DNA of 64,000 bases from PWQG01 sp040882255 (GCA_040882255.1 JBBEBP010000017.1:24407-88406), one strand, 5' to 3'. Shown: positions 34,302-43,935, counted from the stretch's first letter. A program made the numbers and translations. The notes: generated by a model not told the origin, from the letters alone.

Positions 34302-36269
34302 TCAGAGAATCTCACTGGACGTGGTCAGCATCATCGATGATTCACCATCTTCCTGCTCAAGCCGGGGCAGCATCCATGCGTCCATCACTTCCCGGGCGAT
34401 CGGACCGGCAACCGAACTGCCTCCTTCGCCATTCTCCACGAAAACGGCGACAGCGATGGACGATTCCGGCGATGCGTCGAACGCAATGAACATGGCATGA
34501 TTGAGGTGCTCCTCCAGCACCTGATCCGGATCGATCCGGTTACCCGATATGTCCAGTTGTACGCCCACCACCTGGGCCGTCCCGGACTTTCCGGCCATCG
34601 GATAGGCCAGCGGTTCCACGGCTTCGATATAGGGATAGGCGGTCCCTTCGTGGCGCCGACGCTCCCGGTCGTAGGGCTTGCTGACTGTATGCTCCATGGC
34701 CTGGCGTACATGCGCAACCATCTCTTCATCCGGCAACAGAGGCTGGGGCGGCGGCTCCGCATCGAAGATGACGTCGGAGAATGCATCTTCCTCCGAGCGA
34801 ATCGCTTTCAGCATCCGCGGACGCACCAGTTGCCCGTGATTGGCCAGTGTGGCCGCTGCGCTGGCCATTTGCAGGGTAGTGGCCTGGAACATGCCATTAC
34901 CGAAGCCTTCAGGCGGCGTCTCCCCCGGATACCAGGGCTCGCCGCGTGCCTGTCTTTTCCATTCGGGGGATGGCACCAGCCCCGGCCGGGCCTCGGGCAC
35001 GTCAACGGCCAGGTTACTGCCGAAACCCCAGGTCAGCAGATAGTCATGAACCCGCTCAATACCCAGCTCCACCGCCACATGACTGAAGTAGGTATTACAG
35101 GACTGGTAGATCGCTCTTTCCAGATCGACGGTGCCATGTCCCGTGCGATCCACCCACCAGGTCCAGTCATAATAGGGCCGTGACCGGCCGGGGAGGCGGT
35201 AATAACCGGGGTCCGAAATTTCCGTTTCCGGCGTGATTACATCGTGATACAGGCCGGCCAGTCCGATGATCGGTTTGATGGTGGAACCCGGCACCCGCGA
35301 ACTCAGGGCACGGTTGTACATCGGAGAATGCCGGGATGCGTTGATGGCAGCCAGCTGTTCCCGACTGATTCCGGCGACGAACAGATTCGGATCGTAGTCG
35401 GGCTTGCTCAACATGGCCAGAATACCACCCGTGCGGGGATCAATGGCCACAATGGCTCCCCGTTGATCCCCAAGCGCCCGTTCGGCGGCCTGCTGCAGGC
35501 GGGCATCCAGATACAGCTGCAGATCCTGGCCAGGCACCGGATCATCGCGATCCAGTACCCGCATCACCTGTCCACGATTGTTCTTCTCCACGGTCTCGAA
35601 ACCGACTTCGCCGTGCAGGTATTCCTCGTAGGTCCTCTCGATCCCCGTCTTGCCGATCTGGTTGCTGCCCCGATAATTGCGGACCTGCTCCTCATCCATG
35701 GACTCCAGTTCATTGCGATTGATCTCCGCCACGTAGCCCAGTGCATGAGACAGCGACGGGCCGAACGGATAGTGGCGCAGCAGCTGGGCCTCCACCGCGA
35801 AACCGGGCAGGCGGTGCTGATTGATAGCCACCCGGGCAATCTCCTCCTCACTCAGACGGAAACGGACCGGTACGGAGGAAAGGGGCACCGAGCGACGATT
35901 ACGGCGTTGTTGATACTGGACGATGTCTTCATCCGACAGCTCGATGATGTCCTGTAGCAGGGCCAGGGACTCTTCGATTTCGCCGGCGCGTTCCGGTACC
36001 ACAGTGAGGTTGAAGTTGGGACGATTGTCCGCCAGCAGCCTGCCCTCGCGGTCATAGATCAGGCCACGCGTGGGAGCCACATGCTGCGAGTGCAGGCGAT
36101 TACCGTCCGAGCGCGAGGAATAATATTCGTGGTTGACGAGCTGGATATTGATCATCCAGATCAAAAGGCCGCCCAGCATCGCCACGGCGATCACGGCAGC
36201 AACCAGCAGACGCCGCCGGAAGACGGCAACCTCCCGTTTGTGCGCATCAAGACTGAACTGCTGTGGCAT
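34302..36269 (-). CDS. mrdA: Penicillin-binding protein 2 (MrdA), elongasome transpeptidase
   Basis: The 655-residue class B PBP has a single N-terminal TM (about 20-43), a dimerisation domain opening APTRGLIYDREGRLLADN, and a transpeptidase domain with Ser329-Thr-Ile-Lys332, Ser390-Cys-Asn and Lys561-Ser-Gly-Thr. It crosslinks peptidoglycan during lateral growth with RodA. Normally mrdB (rodA) follows at once, but here the next gene, 90 bases downstream, is rlpA. The C-terminal tail is acidic. Confidence 0.95.
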   Translation of the reverse strand: MPQQFSLDAHKREVAVFRRRLLVAAVIAVAMLGGLLIWMINIQLVNHEYYSSRSDGNRLHSQHVAPTRGLIYDREGRLLADNRPNFNLTVVPERAGEIEESLALLQDIIELSDEDIVQYQQRRNRRSVPLSSVPVRFRLSEEEIARVAINQHRLPGFAVEAQLLRHYPFGPSLSHALGYVAEINRNELESMDEEQVRNYRGSNQIGKTGIERTYEEYLHGEVGFETVEKNNRGQVMRVLDRDDPVPGQDLQLYLDARLQQAAERALGDQRGAIVAIDPRTGGILAMLSKPDYDPNLFVAGISREQLAAINASRHSPMYNRALSSRVPGSTIKPIIGLAGLYHDVITPETEISDPGYYRLPGRSRPYYDWTWWVDRTGHGTVDLERAIYQSCNTYFSHVAVELGIERVHDYLLTWGFGSNLAVDVPEARPGLVPSPEWKRQARGEPWYPGETPPEGFGNGMFQATTLQMASAAATLANHGQLVRPRMLKAIRSEEDAFSDVIFDAEPPPQPLLPDEEMVAHVRQAMEHTVSKPYDRERRRHEGTAYPYIEAVEPLAYPMAGKSGTAQVVGVQLDISGNRIDPDQVLEEHLNHAMFIAFDASPESSIAVAVFVENGEGGSSVAGPIAREVMDAWMLPRLEQEDGESSMMLTTSSEIL

Positions 36270-36338
36270 GGCCGGGCGCCCTGTCGGTAGAAAAATGCAT
36301 CGGATCAGCGCGTTACTGCACTCATAGTGTAACGCCGA

Positions 36339-36809
36339 TCAGCGACGGTGGTAAGGGTGGCCCTGCAACACGGTCCAGACCCGGTAGATCTGCTCGGCCA
36401 GCACCACCCGGACCAGGGGGTGAGGCAGCGTCAGATCAGACAGGGACCAACGCTCATCCGCCCGCTGCAGGCAACCTGCATCAAGGCCATCCGGGCCACC
36501 CACCAGCAAGGCGATATCCGAACCGCAGTGTTGCTGCGATGCCATGCGCCGCGCCAGCGAATCGGTGGTATGGCGCCGTCCTTCCACATCCAGCACCACC
36601 ACAGTATCCCGGTTATCGATCTGCCCCAGCAGGCTGTCCGATTCCTGCTGCATGGCCTTCGCAACATCGGCATTGCGGCCCCGCCGGGCCATGGGAACCG
36701 GCTTCACCTCCAGCCGGAAATCGCCCGGCAACCGCCGGGCATACTCTTCCACGGCTTCGTCCACCCAGTCGGGCATGCGGGTGCCAACGGCAATCAGTTT
36801 AATCTTCAC
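36339..36809 (-). CDS. rlmH: 23S rRNA pseudouridine1915 N3-methyltransferase RlmH
   Basis: A 156-residue SPOUT methyltransferase with KIKLIAVGTRMPDWV, VVLDVEGRRHTTDSLARRM, ALLVGGPDGL and LPHPLVRVVLAEQIYRVWTVLQGHPYHR, the standard RlmH C-terminus. The start is GTG at 36809, which gives the family length of about 155 and overlaps the 3' end of rsfS by 11 bases. Upstream ATG codons in frame would add non-homologous residues. It acts on m3Psi1915 in mature ribosomes. Confidence 0.95.
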   Translation of the reverse strand: MKIKLIAVGTRMPDWVDEAVEEYARRLPGDFRLEVKPVPMARRGRNADVAKAMQQESDSLLGQIDNRDTVVVLDVEGRRHTTDSLARRMASQQHCGSDIALLVGGPDGLDAGCLQRADERWSLSDLTLPHPLVRVVLAEQIYRVWTVLQGHPYHRR

Positions 36810-37155
36810 GGCCGGCGGCGGCACTGCCCATGGCACTGAAATGCCACAGGTCTTCCAGGCTGTAGTGCGAGCGGGCGGACGCCTGCATGATGTGCACCAC
36901 AACCGACCCCAGATCCACCAGCACCCACTCGGACTGTGAGCGCCCCTCGGTACCGGTCACCGGCTCGCCAGCCGCCTTGACCCGGATCCCCACCTCGTCC
37001 GCCATCGACTTGACGTGCGTCGTGGACGTGCCGGTGACGATGATCATGTAATCGGCCACCGGAGTCAGTTCCGCGACATCCAGGCAGACAATATGCTGTC
37101 CCTTTCGATCTTCCAGTGTTTCTGTCACCAGGTCTGCCAGTGCCTTGCTGTCCAA
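36799..37155 (-). CDS. rsfS: Ribosomal silencing factor RsfS
   Basis: A 118-residue Iojap-family protein: LADLVTETLEDRKGQHIVCLDVAELTPVADYMIIVTGTSTTHVKSMAD and WVLVDLGSVVVHIMQASARSHYSLEDLW. It binds ribosomal protein L14 and blocks subunit joining under starvation. The start is TTG at 37155 with GGAG about 11 bases upstream. It is followed by overlapping rlmH, the usual pair. Confidence 0.95.
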   Translation of the reverse strand: MDSKALADLVTETLEDRKGQHIVCLDVAELTPVADYMIIVTGTSTTHVKSMADEVGIRVKAAGEPVTGTEGRSQSEWVLVDLGSVVVHIMQASARSHYSLEDLWHFSAMGSAAAGRED

Positions 37156-37221
37156 AATGCTGTGTACTCCCGTGGTCTTTGCGATGATCGGTCGGACGGC
37201 CCTCTGAGCAGCGTCTGTTGT

Positions 37222-37890
37222 TCAGTATAACTGATGTGTGCGGATGTACGCAGTCACATCGGGCGTCAGCCATTGATCCACTGTGCCGGCACCATCCTCT
37301 CCACGTGTCTGGAGCTGTTGACGGAGTTGTGTGGATGAAATTGCACAGTCGACACTCTCCAGCACCAGAATGCCACCGGTGGTCGAGGGAAGCAGCTCTT
37401 CGGGCCGCTCCACCCGCCGCTCGGCCAGTATCGCTGCCATGATCCGTTCGGCCGGGTCATCACTGTCCCCGGCTGGCAACCGGCTGCCGGGCCGGCTGAC
37501 CGCACAGACATGACTGGTACGGAGAATGTCTTCCCAGCGCTCCCATCCGGGCAGGGTCAGAAAACTGTCCCAACCCTGGATGAACACCCGCAGCGCCCGT
37601 GGATACCGGGCCGAAAATTCCTCGAGGGTATCAGCCGTGTAGGAGGTGCCGCCGCGTTGCAGTTCACGGTCATCCACCTCCAGCACAGCGTGTTCAGCGC
37701 AGGCCAGCCGCAGCATGGCCAAGCGGTGGCAGCCATCTGCAGAGGCTCCGGCACGGTGATTGGGGCGGGCACAGGGCACCATGCAGACACGCTCCAGCGC
37801 CAGAGCATCAGCAGCCGCCAGCGCCGCGCGAATATGCCCCCGATGCGGCGGATCGAACATGCCGCCCATGATGCCGATACGATCTGTCAT
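37222..37890 (-). CDS. nadD: Nicotinate-nucleotide adenylyltransferase NadD
   Basis: A 222-residue nucleotidyltransferase with GIMGGMFDPPHRGHIRAAL (HxGH-type HRGH), a central FIQGWDSFLTLPGWERWEDIL and the C-terminal ISSTQLRQQL. It makes deamido-NAD from nicotinate mononucleotide and ATP. The first strand reads GIMGGMFDP where most relatives read GIfGGtFDP, a conservative change. The start overlaps the proA stop by 4 bases. Confidence 0.93.
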   Translation of the reverse strand: MTDRIGIMGGMFDPPHRGHIRAALAAADALALERVCMVPCARPNHRAGASADGCHRLAMLRLACAEHAVLEVDDRELQRGGTSYTADTLEEFSARYPRALRVFIQGWDSFLTLPGWERWEDILRTSHVCAVSRPGSRLPAGDSDDPAERIMAAILAERRVERPEELLPSTTGGILVLESVDCAISSTQLRQQLQTRGEDGAGTVDQWLTPDVTAYIRTHQLY

Positions 37891-39146
37891 TCGCGGATAT
37901 GGCCATCGCCCAACACGATGTACTTGCGGGTGGTCAGCCCTTCCAGACCGACCGGTCCACGCGCGTGCAGCTTGTCCGTGGAAATGCCGATCTCGGCGCC
38001 CAGCCCGTACTCGAAACCGTCGGCGAAGCGCGTCGATGCATTGACCATCACCGAGCTGGAATCCACTTCGGTGAGAAAGCGCCGGGCCCGGCTGTAGTCA
38101 GCCGTGACAATGGCATCGGTATGGCCCGAACCATACCGGTTGATATGCTCGATGGCTTCGTCCAGACCCGCAACGATCCGCACCGCCAGGACAGGGGCCA
38201 GGTATTCCTCCGACCAATCGTCTTCCGTGGCCGCCACAGCGTTCTCCAGCAACGCGAGACTGCGTTCGCAGGCCCGCAGCTCCACGCCCTGCTCCCGGTA
38301 CAGGCGTTCCAGTTCCGGTAGCAGGGTGGCGGCCACTGGCTCCGCCACCAGCAACGTCTCCATGGTGTTGCAGGTGCCATAGCGGTGCGTCTTGGCGTTC
38401 AGTGCTATCTGCGTGGCCTTGACCAGATCGGCCTGCTCATCGACGTAGACGTGACAGTTGCCGTCCAGGTGCTTGATGACCGGCACCCGGGCATCCCGGC
38501 TGATACGCTCGATGAGACCCTTGCCGCCACGCGGAACGATGACATCCACGTACTCCGGCATGCTGATCAGCTCACCCACGGCAGCGCGGTCCGTGGTTTC
38601 CACCACCTGCACCAGTGCAGCCGGCAGCCCGGCCTTTTCCAGCCCCGCAGCGATGCAGGCAGCAATCGCCTGATTCGAATGCAGTGCTTCCGAGCCACCG
38701 CGCAGAATCGCGGCATTGCCCGCCTTCAGACACAGCGCGGCAGCCTCACAGGTGACGTTCGGTCGCGACTCGTAGATGATGCCGATCACACCCAGTGGCA
38801 CACGCATCTGGCCCACCTGGATACCGCTGGGCCGGTAGTTCATGTCGCTGATTTCACCCACCGGGTCCTGGAGCGCGGCGACCTGCTGCAGCCCTTCGAT
38901 CATGCCGGCAATACGCGGCGGAGTCAGCTCCAGGCGGTCCAGCAGGGCCGCATCCAGTCCCTTTTCCTGTCCGGCCTGCATGTCACGGGCATTGGCCTTC
39001 AGCAGGTCATCGCGGCCCGCCTCAATGGCTGAGGCCATGGCCTGCAGTGCGGCATTCTTCTGCGCCGTCGTGGCACGGGCGGCAATACGGGATGCCGTGC
39101 GCGCCCGCTCACCCAGCGCTCTCATGTATGCGTGTGTGTCGTCCAT
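37887..39146 (-). CDS. proA: Gamma-glutamyl phosphate reductase ProA
   Basis: A 419-residue aldehyde-dehydrogenase-fold enzyme: MRVPLGVIGIIYESRPNVT, LKAGNAAILRGGSEA, the catalytic cysteine in THRYGTCNTMETLLV, and RFADGFEYGLGAEIGISTDKLHARGPVGLEGLTTRKYIV. It makes glutamate-5-semialdehyde for proline synthesis. I chose ATG 39146 to give the family start (DDTHAYMRALGERA). A Met 19 codons upstream is less likely. It heads the long minus-strand operon through nadD, rsfS, rlmH, mrdA, rlpA, dacA, ybeD, lipB and the cyclophilin. Confidence 0.95.
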   Translation of the reverse strand: MDDTHAYMRALGERARTASRIAARATTAQKNAALQAMASAIEAGRDDLLKANARDMQAGQEKGLDAALLDRLELTPPRIAGMIEGLQQVAALQDPVGEISDMNYRPSGIQVGQMRVPLGVIGIIYESRPNVTCEAAALCLKAGNAAILRGGSEALHSNQAIAACIAAGLEKAGLPAALVQVVETTDRAAVGELISMPEYVDVIVPRGGKGLIERISRDARVPVIKHLDGNCHVYVDEQADLVKATQIALNAKTHRYGTCNTMETLLVAEPVAATLLPELERLYREQGVELRACERSLALLENAVAATEDDWSEEYLAPVLAVRIVAGLDEAIEHINRYGSGHTDAIVTADYSRARRFLTEVDSSSVMVNASTRFADGFEYGLGAEIGISTDKLHARGPVGLEGLTTRKYIVLGDGHIRE

Positions 39147-39201
39147 TGGTGATTCCAGGTCGTGAAGTGGCTTTTCACGGGTTGTGAGCCCGAAGCACGC
39201 C

Positions 39202-39230
39202 ATTATAGCGCCGCACCGGACCGGGAAACA
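39202..39230 (-). promoter_or_regulatory. Candidate promoter of the proA-nadD-... operon
   Basis: On the minus strand a perfect TATAAT (39207-39202) lies about 55 bases upstream of the proA ATG. The -35 at 17 bases (TGTTTC, 39230-39225) is weak. Confidence 0.4.
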
Positions 39231-39253
39231 GGGTCATCGACCGGAGCGCCCGC

Positions 39254-40222
39254 TCAGATCCGGTTCTGCAGACTCATTTCCGCTGGATAGGGCTGCATGT
39301 ACCAGGATTGCTGGATATACGGATCCGGGTTGCGCCGGAAATGGTGATTGAGCAGCGTGATCGGCACAATCAGCGGGACCTCGCCACGATGATAGCGTTC
39401 GATCGCGTCACCGAGCTCCGCCTTGTCGTCCGCATCCAGTTGCGTCTTCAGGTACCCCTGTATGTGCTGCATCACATTGACGTGGTTACCGCGCGTGGCG
39501 CGCTTCTTCAACGCGGGCATCAGGGCAGCGACATACTCGTCCGCCACCTGCGCCACATTATCCTTGCGTGCACTGGCCACCAGCGGCCCGAGCTCGCGGT
39601 AGGTCTGCTGGCAATGACTCATCAGAATCAGCTTGTGACGGGTATGGAAGTCCACCAGCCCGGCCACCGTCAGCCCCTCTCCCAGCAACTTCTTCCACCG
39701 GTACATGACGTACACCCGCTGGATGAAGTTCTCGCGCAGCACCGGATCGCCCAGCCGCCCCTCTTCTTCCACCGGCATCTCGGGAAAATTCGCCATCATC
39801 CGCGCCGCATAGATGCCAGTGCCGTCCGCCTGCGGCTGACCGTTCTTGTAGACCTTGACCCGCTCCATGCCGCAACTGGGAGAGGCTCGCTTGAGGATGT
39901 AGCCACACAACTCCGACTGCCAGTCTTTCTGCTGATCGGCACAATCACTGAGAGCCTCGGTGTGATCGATGGATGAATCATCAATGTCGACGCAGGCAAT
40001 GTCGCCGTCGCGGCGCACCAGACGGATCGGCTTTCGCGGTATTCCCAGACCGATATCCACCTCGGGACAGAAGGGGCGGAATGTGAAATATTGGCCCAGG
40101 GTACGATCGATATAGGTATCGCGCTTGTGCCCGCCGTTGTAACGCACCTCGTCACCCAGCAGGCAGCTGCTGATGCCTACCGGAATACGGGCGCCCTCGC
40201 GTTCGTGTTGTTGTACAGACAT
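39254..40222 (-). CDS. YbgA-like DUF523-DUF1722 protein
   Basis: About 322 residues in two domains. The first is an N-terminal DUF523 (about 10-155: VGISSCLLGDEVRYNGGHKRD, FCPEVDIGLGIPRKPIRLV, LKRASPSCG), whose conserved cysteines suggest a metal or Fe-S site. The second is a C-terminal DUF1722 (about 190-305: LVDFHTRHKLILMSHCQQTYRELGPLVA, RGNHVNVMQHIQGYLK, PLIVPITLLNHHFRR). This fusion is common in gammaproteobacteria near photolyase or light-response genes, but none is here. Function unknown. Start taken as ATG 40222 (MSVQQHER), with an alternative Met 5 codons upstream. Confidence 0.88.
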   Translation of the reverse strand: MSVQQHEREGARIPVGISSCLLGDEVRYNGGHKRDTYIDRTLGQYFTFRPFCPEVDIGLGIPRKPIRLVRRDGDIACVDIDDSSIDHTEALSDCADQQKDWQSELCGYILKRASPSCGMERVKVYKNGQPQADGTGIYAARMMANFPEMPVEEEGRLGDPVLRENFIQRVYVMYRWKKLLGEGLTVAGLVDFHTRHKLILMSHCQQTYRELGPLVASARKDNVAQVADEYVAALMPALKKRATRGNHVNVMQHIQGYLKTQLDADDKAELGDAIERYHRGEVPLIVPITLLNHHFRRNPDPYIQQSWYMQPYPAEMSLQNRI

Positions 40223-40270
40223 TGGCCTTGCTCTCACAGTCGGGTTTTCCGGAAATGAATTGGGTCAGTG

Positions 40271-41137
40271 TCACCCGCAGCAGGACCAGCGTCCGTCTCT
40301 CTGGGCCGCGCGCTCTTCCCTCTCCAGCTTGTACAGGTGGGCCAGCAATGTCTTTGCCGCCCACGGTAGCAGGTGCTGCGCCACATCGTCATAGACCTCC
40401 GCCACCAGTTCATCCAGTGTGACAGGGGCCAGTTGTCGCTGCAGCACATTCACCACCTTTTGTTCGCGCCTCAGCCGATGTCGGATCAGTGTGGTGATGG
40501 CCTGGGCGGGATTGGCGATCAATGTACCGTGCCCCGGCGCCAGCGAAGCCAGCGGCAGGTCGCGCAGACGTTCCAGCGACCGCAGGTAGTCCCGCATATC
40601 GCCATCCGGCGGCAGGATCACCGGGGTCATACCCTGCAGTACGTGATCGCCGGTGAACAGCATCTGCTCTTCCTCCAGCAGAAAACACAGGTGGTTGGAG
40701 ACGTGACCCGGCGTATGCAGCAGCGTCACCGAGAATCCGTCGCAGTCCAGGCGCTCGCCATCGTGATAGAGACGGTGTGGGCGGAACGCAGCATCCTGGT
40801 ACTGGCTGCCGGGTGCCGCCAATCCCACCACCGTGGCACCGGTTTCTTCCTGTAATGCTGCCGTTCCGGGCGAGTGATCACCGTGCGTGTGGGTCACCAG
40901 GATCCAGTCCAGCGGCCGGCCCTGCAGCGCCTCCAGGATGGCCTGCAGATGGGCCGGTGAAACCGGGCCCGGGTCAACCAGGGCAAGGCGTCGCTCGCCG
41001 ATGAGATAACTGTTGGTTCCGGGGCCGGTCATCATGCCGGGGTTGGGGCACAACAGCCGCGCGACCGGCACCTGTCCGTTGTCCAGGCGGACCGGAACAC
41101 CCGCCATCATATCTGTATCCGGCAATGCCCTGCTCAT
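40271..41137 (-). CDS. Metallo-beta-lactamase-fold hydrolase, LACTB2-like
   Basis: About 288 residues. The MBL domain has the signature VTHTHGDHSPG (HxHxDH), LLHTPGHVSNHLCF, LFTGDHVLQG and LAPGHGT, so a two-metal site is intact. A helical C-terminal segment follows (LIRHRLRREQKVVNVLQRQLAPVTLDELVAEVYDDV), matching the winged-helix tail of LACTB2-type hydrolases. The opening RLLCPNPGMMTGPGTNSYLIG fits the same group. Substrate is unknown; LACTB2 itself is a ribonuclease, others act on thioesters. ATG 41137 has GAGG upstream. Confidence 0.85.
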   Translation of the reverse strand: MSRALPDTDMMAGVPVRLDNGQVPVARLLCPNPGMMTGPGTNSYLIGERRLALVDPGPVSPAHLQAILEALQGRPLDWILVTHTHGDHSPGTAALQEETGATVVGLAAPGSQYQDAAFRPHRLYHDGERLDCDGFSVTLLHTPGHVSNHLCFLLEEEQMLFTGDHVLQGMTPVILPPDGDMRDYLRSLERLRDLPLASLAPGHGTLIANPAQAITTLIRHRLRREQKVVNVLQRQLAPVTLDELVAEVYDDVAQHLLPWAAKTLLAHLYKLEREERAAQRDGRWSCCG

Positions 41138-41336
41138 GCCAAGCACCTCTGTCCCGCTTTCCTTCCCAGTCTGTGTGCACGGCATGATAGCGGCTTTGGC
41201 GGTACCGGCAAAGCCGGGCCGGGCGGGCTGGCGCTCAGCACCGAATCACGTTATAAAAGACCCCTTTCATGGAAGGCAGCCCGGGAGCATCCGGGGCGCC
41301 GTGGAGTCAGGAACCAGTCATAAGGGATCAGCCACC

Positions 41337-42518
41337 ATGTACCGGATACGCACGTATAACAACATTGCCCGCAAAGGACTTGCCATCATCGAGGGGGAGC
41401 ACTACCAGACGGGCGCGGAGATCGACAACGCCGATGCGTTGCTACTGCGCAGCCACAAACTGGAGTCCGGCGAGATCGACGATAACGTGCTGGCCGTTGC
41501 CCGCGCCGGCGCCGGCACCAACAACGTCCCCGTACCCCACTGCAATGAGCATGGAATCGCGGTGTTCAACACGCCCGGGGCCAACGCCAACGCCGTCAAG
41601 GAGCTGGTTCTGGCCGGTCTGTTGCTGGGATCGCGCGGTATTCTGCCCGGCGTGAACTACGTCGACTCCCTGAAGGAGATGGCCGACAACACCGCCCTGT
41701 CCAGCCTGCTGGAGAAGGAAAAGAAGCGCTTCAAGGGCAATGAACTGGCCGGCAGGACCATCGGTATCGTAGGACTGGGAGCCATCGGCTCCCTGGTCGC
41801 CGAAGCGGCCATCCACCTGGGCATGGAAGTACTGGGCCACGACCCGAAGCTGTCCGTGGACGCCGCATGGCGGCTGCCCAATCAGGTACGCAAGATCGAG
41901 AATCTCAGTGCATTGCTGGCCAACTCCGATTACGTGACCCTTCACCTGCCAGCCATCGAGCCCACCATCGGGCTGATCAATGACGAGGCGCTGGCGGTCA
42001 TGAAGCCGGGCGCCTGCCTGCTCAACTTTTCCAGGGACGAGATCGTCGACCCCGACGCCATCCTGGCGGCCCTGAATGCGGACAGCCTGCGCCTGTACAT
42101 CAGCGATTTCCCGCGCCATGAACTGATCGGGCGCGACGACACGATCCTGATGCCACACATCGGCGCCAGCACCGGGGAAGCCGAAGAAAACTGCGCGGTC
42201 ATGGCCGCCCGGCAACTGAAGGACTTCCTGGAAGATGGTAATATCCGCAATTCAGTCAATTTTCCGGCCACTCACCTGGACCGGATTCCGGACTCGCAGC
42301 CGGATACGCGACTGGCCATCACCAACCGCAATGTGCCGGGCATGCTGGGACAGATCCTGTCGGTACTGGCGGAGAGGGGGCTCAACGTGGTGGACATGAT
42401 CAACAAGAGCCGGGACGAACTGGCCTATAACCTGATCGACCTGGACGCCGCCCCCGATCAGAACACACTGGAACAGATCCGGGCCATAGAGGATGTGATC
42501 TGTGCGCGCCGGCTATGA
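41337..42518 (+). CDS. serA: D-3-phosphoglycerate dehydrogenase SerA (short ACT form)
   Basis: A 393-residue NAD-dependent dehydrogenase. It opens MYRIRTYNNIARKGLAI, has VARAGAGTNNVPVPHC, the Rossmann motif GIVGLGAIGSLVAEAA, catalytic-region RDEIVDPD and MPHIGASTGEAEENCA, and a C-terminal ACT domain (about 320-393: LAITNRNVPGMLGQILSVLAERGLNVVDM). The ACT domain suggests serine feedback. It starts the serine pathway that serC, 328 bases downstream, continues. The arginine expected in the S/RDEIV segment is present. Start ATG 41337 behind AAGGGA. Confidence 0.93.
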   Translation: MYRIRTYNNIARKGLAIIEGEHYQTGAEIDNADALLLRSHKLESGEIDDNVLAVARAGAGTNNVPVPHCNEHGIAVFNTPGANANAVKELVLAGLLLGSRGILPGVNYVDSLKEMADNTALSSLLEKEKKRFKGNELAGRTIGIVGLGAIGSLVAEAAIHLGMEVLGHDPKLSVDAAWRLPNQVRKIENLSALLANSDYVTLHLPAIEPTIGLINDEALAVMKPGACLLNFSRDEIVDPDAILAALNADSLRLYISDFPRHELIGRDDTILMPHIGASTGEAEENCAVMAARQLKDFLEDGNIRNSVNFPATHLDRIPDSQPDTRLAITNRNVPGMLGQILSVLAERGLNVVDMINKSRDELAYNLIDLDAAPDQNTLEQIRAIEDVICARRL

Positions 42519-42602
42519 ACGGGCGGCGCGGGCCTGTCGTATAAACCCTGCGGGCGGTAAGCTCGCCGGACAAATTGATGGGTATTGTACTTTGTTTTTT
42601 AG

Positions 42603-42763
42603 TCTCGCAGAGATCGCCAAGTACGCAGAGGAGAACCAGACTTTCGGAAAGTCCATGCTCAACGTGGCATTTCGCACACTGTTAGCGCATTTGTAGAATA
42701 GGGCCACCCGAAGTGTCCGACCTTCTAACCGCTTTCTCTGCGCGCTCCGCGAGCTTCGCGAGA
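42603..42763. repeat. Degenerate ~160-bp inverted-repeat element in the serA-serC gap
   Basis: The left end (TCTCGCAGAGATCGCC..., 42603-42632) and the reverse complement of the right end (TCTCGCGAAGCTCGCG..., 42763-42734) agree at about 22 of 30 positions. The TCTCGC...GCAGAG wording recalls the CGCAGAG-type intergenic repeats seen in many proteobacteria. It fills most of the 328-bp serA-serC gap (42519-42846), which holds no gene I can support. Confidence 0.45.
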
Positions 42764-42846
42764 TCAACAAAAACCTCCGGCTTACCCACGAAGGTTCAGA
42801 TGAATCTGGCCGGAAAGACCACTATCAAACCATTCAGGAAGAGAAC

Positions 42847-43935
42847 ATGAGCAATAGAGTCTACAATTTTGGCGCGGGACCGGCGATGCTGCCCACGGAA
42901 GTCATGGAGCAGGCCCGCGAGGAGTTCCTGGACTACCAGGGCATGGGTGCCTCGATCATAGAGATCAGCCACCGCTCGAAAGAGTTCGGCGCCGTGCTGG
43001 ACAAGACCGACCATCGGCTGCGCGAGCTGGCCGGCATCCCCGACGACTACGAGATCCTCTATGTGCACGGTGGCGCGCAGATGCAGTTCTCTGCCATCCC
43101 GCTGAACCTGCTGGACCACAACCCGGCCCACAAGGCTGCCTATGTGGAAACCGGCAACTTCGCCCGGCTGGCGCGCAAGGAGGCAGAACGCTTCGGTAAC
43201 ATCACGGTGGCGGCCACCAGCGAGGACACCAACTTCAACCGGATTCCGGACTTCAATGCTTCCAGCCTGGACCCCGATACCTCGTACCTGCACATCACCA
43301 GCAACAACACCATCTTCGGCACCCGCTGGCAGCAGTTTCCGGACGCCGGTGACATTCCGCTGGTGGCCGACATGACCTCCGAACTGCTGTCCCGCGAACT
43401 TGACATCCGCCGCTTTGGCGTCATCTTTGCCGGCCTGCAGAAAAATCTGGGGCCCAGCGGCATGGCCACAGTCATCATCCGCAAGGACCTGCTCGGCAAG
43501 GCACTGCCCCATACACCGGGCCTGCTGGATTATTCGGTCTACGCAAAGAACCATTCCATGAGCAACACCGCCAATACCTTTGCCATCTACATGATGGGAC
43601 TGGTACTGGACTGGCTGAAGGAACAGGGCGGCGTCAGTGCCATCGAGAGAGTCAACGCCGAGAAAGCGGCGCTGCTCTACAACGTGATCGACAACTCGGA
43701 GCTGTACCTGGGCACGGCGCAGGAAGACAGCCGCTCACACATGAACGTGACGTTCAACCTCGCCAACCCGGAGCTGGAGAAAGCCTTCCTGGACGAAGCG
43801 TTGCAGCACGACCTGTATGCCCTGAAGGGCCACCGGCTGGTGGGCGGCATCCGGGCCTCCATCTATAACGCCATGCCATTGGCCGGCTGTCAGGCCCTGG
43901 CGGACTTCATGCAGGATTTCGAACGCCGATCATGA
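42847..43935 (+). CDS. serC: Phosphoserine aminotransferase SerC
   Basis: A 362-residue PLP enzyme. It has RVYNFGAGPAMLPTEVMEQA, GMGASIIEISHRSKEF, the substrate region NNTIFGTRWQQFP and the Schiff-base Lys199 in IFAGLQKNLGPSGMATVI. The C-terminus reads GHRLVGGIRASIYNAMPLAGCQAL. It converts 3-phosphohydroxypyruvate to phosphoserine, following SerA. ATG is preceded by GGAAGAGAAC. The stop overlaps greB by 4 bases. Confidence 0.96.
   Translation: MSNRVYNFGAGPAMLPTEVMEQAREEFLDYQGMGASIIEISHRSKEFGAVLDKTDHRLRELAGIPDDYEILYVHGGAQMQFSAIPLNLLDHNPAHKAAYVETGNFARLARKEAERFGNITVAATSEDTNFNRIPDFNASSLDPDTSYLHITSNNTIFGTRWQQFPDAGDIPLVADMTSELLSRELDIRRFGVIFAGLQKNLGPSGMATVIIRKDLLGKALPHTPGLLDYSVYAKNHSMSNTANTFAIYMMGLVLDWLKEQGGVSAIERVNAEKAALLYNVIDNSELYLGTAQEDSRSHMNVTFNLANPELEKAFLDEALQHDLYALKGHRLVGGIRASIYNAMPLAGCQALADFMQDFERRS

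Noticed and set aside
42502..42770. Small frames in the serA-serC gap
   Set aside because: They read through the degenerate repeat and show no coding features.
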